This document shows, piece by piece, positions 25,674-33,262 of a stretch of DNA of 36,302 nucleotides. The stretch covers positions 1 through 36,302 of the forward strand of contig SVBZ01000045.1 of the NCBI GenBank assembly GCA_015058575.1, read 5' to 3'. The stretch comes from Pseudoselenomonas ruminantium (GTDB taxonomy: Bacteria; Bacillota; Negativicutes; Selenomonadales; Selenomonadaceae). The position numbers were made by a program, and so were the translations under genes. Every line of letters begins with the position of its first letter. Positions within the stretch are counted from its first letter, which is position 1. The notes below the pieces were generated by a model that was given only the letters and a program-made list of their open reading frames with translations, ran no database searches and was not told where the DNA came from.

Positions 25674-25779
25674 AAATGGCTTTTTCACGTTTTTCAGCTT
25701 TTTCTTGTGGCTTATTTTAGTCAATTATCTCATCTGGGAGGAACATACACTGGATTATTTTGCGGTTACACTACACGGA

Positions 25780-25987
25780 TTTCTAAGCCGCCTATGCGGC
25801 GGAATACGCCAGCCCAGATAGTCGATAACGGCATCATATTTTCTAAGCCGCCTATGCGGCGGAATACTATGCACACATTTTGCAGACTTGTGGCCTGAGT
25901 TTCTAAGCCGCCTATGCGGCGGAATACGCCGGCATCTGGTGCCCTACATCGCATATCGTTTTCTAAGCCGCCTATGCGGCGGAATAC
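25780..25987 (-). CRISPR. Type I-F CRISPR array, 4 repeats and 3 spacers
   Basis: Four identical 28-bp repeats (25780-25807, 25840-25867, 25900-25927, 25960-25987) with three 32-bp spacers. In crRNA sense (minus strand) the repeat has a 5-nt lead GTATT, a stem CCGCC-GCATA-GGCGG and the tail CTTAGAAA. This is the type I-F pattern: Cas6f cuts after the stem, leaving an 8-nt 5' handle CUUAGAAA. The leader is at higher coordinates, so the newest spacer is 25928-25959. No degenerate terminal repeat is seen at the trailer end. Spacer origins are not visible here. Confidence 0.97.
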
Positions 25988-26115
25988 CGCAAAACTTTCC
26001 TCGTCTACCCTTGTACATCAAGAGTGCTTAACTCTAACTACAATTTTACCCTTTTTTTATCTTATTGCAACTTCCCCTTTAAAATCAAGGTCTCTTGCTA
26101 TCGTAAAATTTTTGG
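25988..26115 (-). promoter_or_regulatory. CRISPR leader with promoter
   Basis: 128 bp of AT-rich sequence between cas6f and the first repeat. On the minus strand TTGCAA (26070-26065), 16 nt, TAAAAT (26048-26043) is a plausible array promoter, giving about 48 nt of leader RNA before the first repeat. The integration-host-factor-type site expected in I-F leaders could not be identified by eye. Confidence 0.7.
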
Positions 26116-26694
26116 TCAAAACTCTGGCACAGTGGACCTATTATCCAAGCCATAGCTCCCGAACCCTTCGTCTACTGCACTATTACACATTATCTTCTCC
26201 ACATAAAGCCTATATTTTTGACCATTAGTTTCACTACTCATTTGAACATAAGGTAGATTAGTATTCTGGCTCTCTATCGGAAAGAGCTTTATTGCCTCAT
26301 CATAATCAATACCATGCCTTTTAGCATATCTCCTTGCCTTTTGAGAAGGATTAGGTTCTGAATGATAACGACGATATATTGCATACCCCTTCAATCTTCC
26401 TGGCACCAATCGAATCTGTGTTATATGGACATAATCCTGATAACGTCGCAGCCATTTTTTTATATCCATTTCAGCCAAGTCTTTCTCATCTCTGGCAAAT
26501 ATCCGCAATTTGTTTCCAAGCTTTATGTTTCTTTCATTTATGTACCCTGGAAACGAAACACCTATTCGACCTTTCCCACCATCATCCATCTGATCTGCTA
26601 ATGCAATATGTAGTTGATGATACACTTTACTCCATATCTGGTTTTCGGAGATTTCTGCATCCGACAGTACAGTAAGTTCCTGATAATACTTCAT
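26116..26694 (-). CDS. cas6f: Cas6f (Csy4), crRNA-processing endoribonuclease
   Basis: A 192-aa RNase that cuts the repeat RNA at the base of its stem and stays on the crRNA 3' end. The catalytic histidine region is KVYHQLHIALADQ (His29 from this start, as in Pseudomonas Csy4), followed by the conserved GRIGVSFPGY. The arginine-rich helix that grips the stem is SQKARRYAKRHG (about 120-131). The end LYVEK...GFGSYGLDNRSTVPEF matches the family ending. The frame opens at a GTG (26703) overlapping the csy3 stop, but ATG 26694, right after AAGGGGTGAT, is the likely start. It is the last gene before the leader. Confidence 0.95.
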   Translation of the reverse strand: MKYYQELTVLSDAEISENQIWSKVYHQLHIALADQMDDGGKGRIGVSFPGYINERNIKLGNKLRIFARDEKDLAEMDIKKWLRRYQDYVHITQIRLVPGRLKGYAIYRRYHSEPNPSQKARRYAKRHGIDYDEAIKLFPIESQNTNLPYVQMSSETNGQKYRLYVEKIMCNSAVDEGFGSYGLDNRSTVPEF

Positions 26695-26699
26695 CAAGA

Positions 26700-27707
26700 T
26701 CACCCCTTGCCAAACACACCACCACGAATCAATACAGCCATCACGTAGTGTTCTTCTTCCGCACAGCTCAGTTTCTCACCCAAAGAAAATTTATCAAATA
26801 ACGTATAGAAATCTACTTTCTCTTTCGGATTTCTAAAAGCCTTGCCTAAATTCGTCACAGCTCCATAAGGTTCAATCGCAATGGGTCCTACGCCATCTTC
26901 TGTAGCAAAAGCAGGATACCAAGTATCAATAGTCCTTAAGGCATTTCCCAACTTCTGTGAGTGCATTGCCGCCACACCATTTACCTGATATAAAATCTTA
27001 CTCTTTCGGCTATTCCCCTTATCGAACACCAATTCCTCACTAGGATAAACTTCCTGCCCGGTTCCCAGCTTTGCATAAGCATCAACTTCGATAAAGAGAT
27101 GTGGTCGCTTACCTGACAAGACATCCGCAATTTTCACAGCCAACGTATCAAGCTGCGTATTTTCCTCAAAGTCACGCAATGAAAATTCATACGCATCAAA
27201 AGTTTGAACCAATTCGTCTGCTTTGACCACAACATCTATCTTCTCTGCACCTAAGCGGTTGCGCCATAAGAAACGGCCACAGGCTATATTATACGCATAA
27301 CGATACGCCAGCTCTTTACAGCCAGTATTCAGCAGATAATTCCTAACAGCATTGGCATAGCTTATGGCAAAATCTGCATTGTTGCATGCAGCTGGTTTCT
27401 CTAAGCCACTTAACACCTTAATCGTAAAAGACAATTTCAGTGTGTCCTTATCCATTCCTAAGGCGCAGGAATCCACTTGTTGCAAATTAGCTTTCTCCAC
27501 TTCTGCATTCAACTTGGCAGGATCATTTTGAACAGCATCTTTCAATCGATTAGATATTGTTCCACGCACAGACTTTTCCACCAATTTCAGTTTTTCCGTT
27601 TCACCATCGTGTTCACCTGTCCAAACAGTTCCATACATATAGCCATCTGAAACCACCAGCTTTTTCTCAAAAGATAATACAGATGGAATAACGCCTTTCT
27701 TTGCCAT
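26700..27707 (-). CDS. csy3: Csy3 (Cas7f1), backbone of the Csy surveillance complex
   Basis: A 335-aa Cas7-type protein, six copies of which coat the guide part of the crRNA and flip out every sixth base. Recognisable: PSVLSFEKKLVVSDGYMYG at the N-terminus, TISNRLKDAVQNDPAKLNAEVEKANLQQVDSCALG, NTGCKELAYRYAYNIACGRFLWRNR, and the C-terminal HYVMAVLIRGGVFGKG. The length equals that of Csy3 in known I-F systems. AGGAGG of its ribosome binding site lies within the last codons of csy2, 2 bp apart, so the subunits are translated in series. Confidence 0.96.
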   Translation of the reverse strand: MAKKGVIPSVLSFEKKLVVSDGYMYGTVWTGEHDGETEKLKLVEKSVRGTISNRLKDAVQNDPAKLNAEVEKANLQQVDSCALGMDKDTLKLSFTIKVLSGLEKPAACNNADFAISYANAVRNYLLNTGCKELAYRYAYNIACGRFLWRNRLGAEKIDVVVKADELVQTFDAYEFSLRDFEENTQLDTLAVKIADVLSGKRPHLFIEVDAYAKLGTGQEVYPSEELVFDKGNSRKSKILYQVNGVAAMHSQKLGNALRTIDTWYPAFATEDGVGPIAIEPYGAVTNLGKAFRNPKEKVDFYTLFDKFSLGEKLSCAEEEHYVMAVLIRGGVFGKG

Positions 27708-27709
27708 TT

Positions 27710-28636
27710 TTAGTCCTCCTCTTTATCTGAAAAGTTATTTTGACAAATATATAAACCTGCCTGTTCATCATATTGGTATTCCCATAGGATATCTTGCAAT
27801 GAATCGCACCTATACGGCATAACAAATTCGCCTACCGTTACCAAAGGTTCGACAAAATGATGCTCATAGTCGTAGGAACGCTGTCCCTGTACCGTCATTT
27901 TGCCCGACAAATCCCTAAAGCCCACTGCGATTGGCACCAACCATCCATCTGGGACAACTTTTTCTCTCTGCCAGATTACTTTCCCCTGCGTATCATTATC
28001 CGCCTGATAACGAATTTTCAACACATCAAGCAGACTATCCAAGACGTCCGCATCATCACTATGTGCCAATAAGCCACCGCGTTGGATGATAGCGTAACCG
28101 GGCATTAGCCGTGCCAGTATCTTTCGCTCATCTTTTTCATCGTATTCATCAGCATGGTATATTTTCCAACGCGCGCACTCTTCCGGTTTCGCAAGTATAT
28201 CCCCGCTCGCTGCCTTCAAACATGGTAATTCCTGTCTGACTGTTTCCTCAAAAATCTCCACCTCAGTGCCATCCAACCCCTCAACTTCCATCAACAAACT
28301 AACAGTCAAATGACAGCGCGCTTCCTCAACAAATGGCGGCCTTTCAAATCCCCCTGTTTTTTTGCTTTTTTTGAGTGGATTTGCGGTACCAATAAGCGCT
28401 CCATAATAGTTTTCATCGTCCTTAAATACCTGCAACTCACAGCTATGGCATACCACCGCTGTTCTTGATAACTGAATTTCCTGCAATGGAGCCTGGCGCT
28501 GTATCAGCCTTTGCAATGCATGAACCATCCCCAGCCATGCCGTCATGGCTGGAAAGCCCACCGTATATGGACTGCTGGCAGCATTTGCGTTTTGAATTCT
28601 CAATTTTGGGACAAGCAAATAGTTTTTCACGCCCAC
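27710..28636 (-). CDS. csy2: Csy2 (Cas5f1), crRNA 5'-handle-binding subunit
   Basis: A 308-aa subunit that, with Csy1, holds the 5' handle of the crRNA and helps read the PAM. The N-terminus YLLVPKLRIQNANAASSPYTVGFPAMTAWLGMVHALQR is diagnostic of Csy2. Later parts include CHLTVSLLMEVEG, LMPGYAIIQRGGL and GWLVPIAVGFRDLS. The start is GTG 28636, preceded by AAGGAAGG. The gene is slightly shorter than that of Pseudomonas aeruginosa. It lies 19 bp behind csy1 and 2 bp before csy3. Confidence 0.95.
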   Translation of the reverse strand: MGVKNYLLVPKLRIQNANAASSPYTVGFPAMTAWLGMVHALQRLIQRQAPLQEIQLSRTAVVCHSCELQVFKDDENYYGALIGTANPLKKSKKTGGFERPPFVEEARCHLTVSLLMEVEGLDGTEVEIFEETVRQELPCLKAASGDILAKPEECARWKIYHADEYDEKDERKILARLMPGYAIIQRGGLLAHSDDADVLDSLLDVLKIRYQADNDTQGKVIWQREKVVPDGWLVPIAVGFRDLSGKMTVQGQRSYDYEHHFVEPLVTVGEFVMPYRCDSLQDILWEYQYDEQAGLYICQNNFSDKEED

Positions 28637-28655
28637 ACCCCCTTCCTTTGTATTT

Positions 28656-29822
28656 TTACCATTGTTTTTTCAAATCATCTTTGATAAGCACACATATCTC
28701 TTTTGATAAAGCTTTTAATTCTCCATCCCCCAACAAAATCTTATCCCGTTTCAAAATCCATTCATAGGTTAGCATTAGCCAAGCGGAAAAACCTTTGACA
28801 ATATCAAGCTGCCAACTATACTCTTCATAACGTTCTATTTTATACTTGTCATCCAACCAAATGGCCTGCGCTTTACTGATACTACGTGAATCACTCCAGC
28901 CACATTCCTTTTGCCGTAATGCATATACGCTTTGCATTACCCTGTCCATGATTTTCTGCTCTACACCACGAATCTTTTGACGTATTGCAAGATTGTTCCG
29001 ATTATCCATATAACAACTATGCAGCTGGAAGAATAAATGTCTGAATTCCCGCAGGCTTAGCGTGTCACGGAAAAAATCTTTACGCGGAAATGCAACAGAC
29101 TGATTTTTCACTGTAGGTGGCAAAGATGGGAGCATATATACGCGCCCCCCCAACCGATTATTATTGAACGAGATATTCTGCGGTTTCGTTCCGCCGAACT
29201 TCATTTGCGTAAGATTATAAATGCGTTCATGTGTATTGCCGTATTTTTCTGATTTTTTATCGCACGCCTGTCTCGCATTGTACTCCATAGCCCGTATGCG
29301 TAACCGCACTTCCTGCATCAAACTGGACGGGGGCAATACTGTTAACAAGTGATAACTATCCCCCACGGGGAAATATACTTGTTTCAACCGTGTATCAGTT
29401 GCTGTCGGCTTTTCATGAGTCTTTATTTCCAACAATGCATTACGAACAGCCATATAGTCTGCTCCCATATCCGTGATATCCTGCTTTAGGTAATCATCAT
29501 TCGCTTGCAAATGTTCATAAACAGTCTTGCCATCTTCCAGCTTTTGCTGCAACAAACTGGCTGTTGCCATGTAATTGGCCGCCACAAACACATCATTACT
29601 ACAGGATACAGATGCTGTTGATACATAACCTTCTGCCGCTCTGTCTTTTATATTAGCCTGCCAGTTAACTATCACATCAGGATTCGTAAACCGCCCTATA
29701 TGAGTAGCAAATAAGCATTTGTCAGCATTTTTAGCTATATCTAACAGCCATTCTTTTTGCGTTTTCTTCTTCTTCTCTGCTTCATATTGGATATAATCTA
29801 AAAAAACACTCACTATCTTCAC
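28656..29822 (-). CDS. csy1: Csy1 (Cas8f1), large subunit of the Csy complex
   Basis: A 388-aa protein, the PAM-reading large subunit. It is shorter than the roughly 434-aa Csy1 of Pseudomonas. It shows the family features: WLLDIAKNADKCLFATHIGRFTNPDVI, YFPVGDSYHLLTVLPPSSLMQEVRLRI, MKFGGTKPQNISFNNNRLGGRVYMLPSLPP and FFRDTLSLREFRHLFFQL. The start is GTG 29822 behind AGGAACGG. It is the first gene of the csy operon, with a perfect consensus promoter 38 bp upstream, so it is the gene directly exposed to any promoter-binding repressor. Confidence 0.94.
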   Translation of the reverse strand: MKIVSVFLDYIQYEAEKKKKTQKEWLLDIAKNADKCLFATHIGRFTNPDVIVNWQANIKDRAAEGYVSTASVSCSNDVFVAANYMATASLLQQKLEDGKTVYEHLQANDDYLKQDITDMGADYMAVRNALLEIKTHEKPTATDTRLKQVYFPVGDSYHLLTVLPPSSLMQEVRLRIRAMEYNARQACDKKSEKYGNTHERIYNLTQMKFGGTKPQNISFNNNRLGGRVYMLPSLPPTVKNQSVAFPRKDFFRDTLSLREFRHLFFQLHSCYMDNRNNLAIRQKIRGVEQKIMDRVMQSVYALRQKECGWSDSRSISKAQAIWLDDKYKIERYEEYSWQLDIVKGFSAWLMLTYEWILKRDKILLGDGELKALSKEICVLIKDDLKKQW

Positions 29823-29859
29823 CCCGTTCCTAAAATATTCAGTATATTACGTTAATGCT

Positions 29860-29888
29860 ATTATAGCGCCATCTTTACTAAGTGTCAA
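29860..29888 (-). promoter_or_regulatory. csy1-csy2-csy3-cas6f promoter, perfect sigma-70 consensus
   Basis: On the minus strand TTGACA (29888-29883), 17 nt, TATAAT (29865-29860): all 12 bases and the spacing match the consensus. Transcription should begin near 29853, about 30 nt before the csy1 start. Such a strong promoter normally needs a brake, and the CreR-like target lies right at its upstream edge. Confidence 0.92.
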
Positions 29889-29889
29889 T

Positions 29890-29911
29890 AAAATAATAAA
29901 ATAAATAAAGG
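29890..29911 (-). promoter_or_regulatory. Predicted Csy-complex binding site (CreR target) at the csy promoter
   Basis: The minus strand has CC (29911-29910), the type I-F PAM, followed by TTTATTTATTTTATTATTTT (29909-29890), which ends one base before the -35 box (29888-29883). It matches the pseudo-spacer at 29965-29946 at 17 of 20 positions, and the three mismatches are at 6, 12 and 18. Complementarity continues for two more bases (21-22) beyond the guide. A bound Csy complex would cover the -35 region. Confidence 0.8.
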
Positions 29912-29919
29912 TTTTATTT

Positions 29920-29993
29920 TTTCTTCCGCCTATCCGGCGGACTATAAGATAATTAAATATATAAATTTCTAAGCCATCTATTCGATGGATAAC
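29920..29993 (-). ncRNA. CreR-like guide RNA: degenerate mini-CRISPR between cas2/3 and csy1
   Basis: Two repeat relatives enclose a 20-nt pseudo-spacer. Repeat 1 (29993-29966) has stem CCATC-GAATA-GATGG where the array has CCGCC-GCATA-GGCGG: both arms changed together, so pairing is kept. Its tail CTTAGAAA equals the array's crRNA 5' handle. Repeat 2 (29945-29920) keeps stem CCGCC-GGATA-GGCGG, but its tail is shortened by two bases (AAGAAA). Cas6f cleavage would give a 48-nt RNA (29973-29926): 8-nt handle, guide TTTATATATTTAATTATCTT, 20-nt hairpin. It begins 11 bp after the cas2/3 stop and has no clear promoter, so it is probably cut from cas1-cas2/3 read-through RNA (inference). The family concept (Cas-regulating RNA, CreR; relatives of CreA) is known; this example I do not recognise. 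Confidence 0.82.
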
Positions 29994-30004
29994 AACTACA
30001 TTTT

Positions 30005-33000
30005 TTATGTTACCACATCATCAATCTCTTTGTACATACCAAATTGATCCGCGTATCGCCACTCCGCGCGCCCTGGTATCGTTATCATTCCAACGCGTAA
30101 GTTAACAGCCCATCCCGCCTCACCTTCTAAATAATCTGCCAATGCCTGCTGATAATTACGTTCCAACCAAAAGCGCTCCTTCTCCGCGACTTGTTCATGT
30201 ACAATACCATAAGCAGTTTCACGTTTTATCCATTCTTTGGTTTGAGGACTTTGCTCATAAAAAGCCAGTCCTTCCCCCTCTTTATCCTGCAAGCAAAGCT
30301 CAATCTCCTGCTTTCCTTCACGAAATTTGTTGAATTGCTGTGGTAAGGCAGTCAACCACCATGTTTCTTCCTGCCAACCGTGGATATAACCTGCACCATG
30401 TACCGTTAGATCCCGAAAATCACTCAAAACTTGATGTTCCAAATGAACCAATTTATCATGGGGCTGAAGTTTCTCCGGCCGTACAATCCTTGGTGATGCA
30501 TTAATTCCATCAGCCAGTCGCTTAGTATCCACCAAATGATTCATATCATGGCTGGAAAGCATATATTGTCTGCATTCAAAGCCAGGCATAGCAAATACTA
30601 CCTTTTTCTTTGTCATCAACGCCTCAATATTGTACTGCATAATGGCAATATTGCCCCTCTCGCCTTTATCTATGGCATGCCGATGACGGCGGATACGTCC
30701 AGCCAGCTGAATAATTGAACGATAAGACGATGGTTCAATAACTGCCCAATCAAAATCATGATCGCGTCCCACTTCTTCAACCGGCGTTGCCACTAAAATA
30801 AAAATTACATTCTGCGCATCGGTTTCGTCAATATGGCGGCGCAAAACAACATCATCAAAATCAACTTCTGGTGCATCTTCCTCCTTGCGTTTCAAAACCT
30901 TATCAAGATATTTTTCTTGCCTGCTACGCAATAACGCCGTCTGCCGGCTATGATACACCATAATACGCGGCGCACAATCATCCGGCCATATGGATTTCAG
31001 CAGATACTTTGCCGCTTGAACACAGGACGTTATATGCGCTAAGCGAACCATTCCTAAGGAAATATTCCTACCTGTTCTTTTATCCTTGACTGCATAACAT
31101 GCATGCATCTGCAATATAGCATCTTGAATAGACTGAAAATATCCCGATAGGCGCTGCGCCCCCTCTGATACGTCCATGAGCGACTTGCAATCCACGATCC
31201 AGCCATACCGCTTAACTGGCTGCAAATCCAACTTATTCCTATGCCGCAAGGAAAAATCCTTATGCAACTTTCGATAAACTGCTAATCTTTTATCTTGTTC
31301 GCTGTCATCCAAATGATGAATTTTAGTCTGAAACTCATCTATCCACACACAATGTAGTTCATTATGACAACCAAAAAAAACTGTATACTCAGCTCTGCCG
31401 CTGACATAAGCAGAAAAAAGCCCTTCTGCCAAATCTGGCGGGATAGTCGCTGACGATAAAATTACATTTTTTCCCAGTAACCCTGCAGCGTGAACCAATC
31501 GGGCAACAGCCACCAAATCAGCTCCGGCAAAATCATCAATTTCGTCAATGACAATGTCTGCAGACATCATACGGAGCAAGGGCAAAATATGCCGCCCACC
31601 ACGCACACTTTCTACCGCAGGCATTAAATGGTCAATCGTTGCTACCAGAATAGGGGCATACAGTAAATCACGATTTTTTCCTGCCGCAACGCGAGATGAT
31701 GCAAATAACACCTGCAAGAATTTATCTTCCTGAGGAAAATTCGCATATACCTCCCCTGGCAGCAATTCATTCATACATGCGGTATCACTGTTATCCTCCC
31801 AAGATTCTGATTCTGTATATAAATCCCTTACTGCCGCTGAGCCAACTAAGACCGCCATTTCACTGGCATCCATACCTATCCTCGCCCGATATTCTTGTCC
31901 TGTTTGCAGCGTCAGACTACGCAAGCCAAGCAACAAACTATACCTCAGAGATTTACCATCCGGCGAAATTGCCTGCATGATTTTGGCATTGGCAAAAGTC
32001 TTGCCGCAGCCAGTCCCTGCCATATTAATAACAAACCAGCCGCTCTGTTGCCGTTCTGATTTGACCTGTTGCCGAACATCACGAATCTTGCTAACAGCTT
32101 TGTCCTGCCAGGCATAGTTTGCTGAGCTCTTTTTGCGCAACTTAGCCATATCTTCTGCCTTGCTCATGCCCTCCGTAAACTTTGGCAAACGATGAGCAAT
32201 GGCTATTGCCTGCTCAGCAACTCGCACCAAATGTTCATCCAAATACTGTTTCACCTGCTTTTTTTTTGTATTGGCATAAAGCAGATTTTTTCCCTGCCAA
32301 TTATCATCTTTATCTCTGGATGAAATCGTATAATCTGCCAACATTAAACTTACTCTTGCATATAAGAGCAGTAAACGAACATTATTCTTTCTATAAAGAT
32401 CATGTACAATATCCTTTTGTTCCAGCAATCGTCCACACCATTTTTTTAACTTTTTTTGCCATGTAGCTGAAATTACTAAGCCGTGGGAAAATTTAATAGC
32501 AGCCTTCCCCCCTTTTATGTAGCCCCAATCCGCACTGATTTGCGTCAACAATTGAGAAATCTTGACTATCTCCGTACATCTATAGCGTTTACTATTTTCA
32601 TCATCTAACTTAGGCAATCGATGATGGGAAAGAATTAGCCAACATAGCAAAGCCGCCAACGGTGGCATAATCGAAAACGGTTTATCTACATTTTCACTTA
32701 CCCACTTTATTAATTTCTTCTCCGAAAAGGTTCCCATTTGCAATTGCTGCAGCCAGGCATCATTCGATGAATTATCCGATAGGCTAACCACCCCTTCCAA
32801 TAATTTACAGCTCAACCACTCATGCCGATAAAGTTCAGATCCCTTCTTCCCCTGCAGCAATTTCTGAAACGCATCATTTGCCTTTCCCCAGTCATGCAAC
32901 AACGCTGCTACCGCTGTCAAAGCTTTTATCTCCGGCAGGTACTGCCAATTATTCTCCCAGGCATTGTGCATTTCATCTTTTTGCGTACTATTTACAGGGA

Positions 33001-33262
33001 CATACCCTTCCTCATTAAAACGCGTTCTATCTCCCACAATCCACAACAGCTGGCTGCGAGTACGAGAACGAATCCAACGGCAGGATACTGACAAACTCTT
33101 GGTCGCATGCCTTCTAAGAAGATTGTGTACCATTCGCAGACCGTCTTCCGTAATAACAGTCTGCCAGGTATCATTGCCGATGCGGTTAGCAAAAGCATCT
33201 AAAATCCAACGCGTTGTCTTCAGGGCTTTTTTGTCACTCTGGCTGGTAAATATAACCATCAT
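30005..33262 (-). CDS. cas3: Cas2/3 fusion, nuclease-helicase of type I-F
   Basis: A 1085-aa fusion found only in type I-F. Residues about 1-90 are the Cas2-like domain (VIFTSQSDKKALKTTRWILDAFANRIGNDTWQTVI). The HD nuclease motif is in VAALLHDWGKANDAFQKLL (about 118-136). The superfamily 2 helicase has NMAGTGCGKTFANAKI (about 413-428), DIVIDEIDDFAGADL (about 568), LSSATIPPDLAEG and the C-terminal QLAGRIRRHRH. During adaptation it works with Cas1; during interference it degrades DNA marked by the Csy complex. I start it at ATG 33262, nine bases after AAGGGAG; it overlaps cas1 by 29 bp, so the two are co-translated. Confidence 0.95.
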   Translation of the reverse strand: MMVIFTSQSDKKALKTTRWILDAFANRIGNDTWQTVITEDGLRMVHNLLRRHATKSLSVSCRWIRSRTRSQLLWIVGDRTRFNEEGYVPVNSTQKDEMHNAWENNWQYLPEIKALTAVAALLHDWGKANDAFQKLLQGKKGSELYRHEWLSCKLLEGVVSLSDNSSNDAWLQQLQMGTFSEKKLIKWVSENVDKPFSIMPPLAALLCWLILSHHRLPKLDDENSKRYRCTEIVKISQLLTQISADWGYIKGGKAAIKFSHGLVISATWQKKLKKWCGRLLEQKDIVHDLYRKNNVRLLLLYARVSLMLADYTISSRDKDDNWQGKNLLYANTKKKQVKQYLDEHLVRVAEQAIAIAHRLPKFTEGMSKAEDMAKLRKKSSANYAWQDKAVSKIRDVRQQVKSERQQSGWFVINMAGTGCGKTFANAKIMQAISPDGKSLRYSLLLGLRSLTLQTGQEYRARIGMDASEMAVLVGSAAVRDLYTESESWEDNSDTACMNELLPGEVYANFPQEDKFLQVLFASSRVAAGKNRDLLYAPILVATIDHLMPAVESVRGGRHILPLLRMMSADIVIDEIDDFAGADLVAVARLVHAAGLLGKNVILSSATIPPDLAEGLFSAYVSGRAEYTVFFGCHNELHCVWIDEFQTKIHHLDDSEQDKRLAVYRKLHKDFSLRHRNKLDLQPVKRYGWIVDCKSLMDVSEGAQRLSGYFQSIQDAILQMHACYAVKDKRTGRNISLGMVRLAHITSCVQAAKYLLKSIWPDDCAPRIMVYHSRQTALLRSRQEKYLDKVLKRKEEDAPEVDFDDVVLRRHIDETDAQNVIFILVATPVEEVGRDHDFDWAVIEPSSYRSIIQLAGRIRRHRHAIDKGERGNIAIMQYNIEALMTKKKVVFAMPGFECRQYMLSSHDMNHLVDTKRLADGINASPRIVRPEKLQPHDKLVHLEHQVLSDFRDLTVHGAGYIHGWQEETWWLTALPQQFNKFREGKQEIELCLQDKEGEGLAFYEQSPQTKEWIKRETAYGIVHEQVAEKERFWLERNYQQALADYLEGEAGWAVNLRVGMITIPGRAEWRYADQFGMYKEIDDVVT

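Noticed and set aside
25668..25954. Open frames running through the CRISPR array with a repeated peptide
   Set aside because: The repeated peptide is only the translated CRISPR repeat.
29920..29945. The second pseudo-repeat hairpin as a terminator of cas2/3
   Set aside because: In the sense of cas2/3 transcription the stem is followed by A-rich sequence, not by a T-run.
29823..30004. A CreTA toxin-antitoxin module (degenerate repeat RNA guarding a tiny toxin gene)
   Set aside because: The first start codon after the targeted promoter is that of csy1; no small toxin frame lies between. The guide target is the csy promoter itself, so an autoregulatory CreR-type role fits better.
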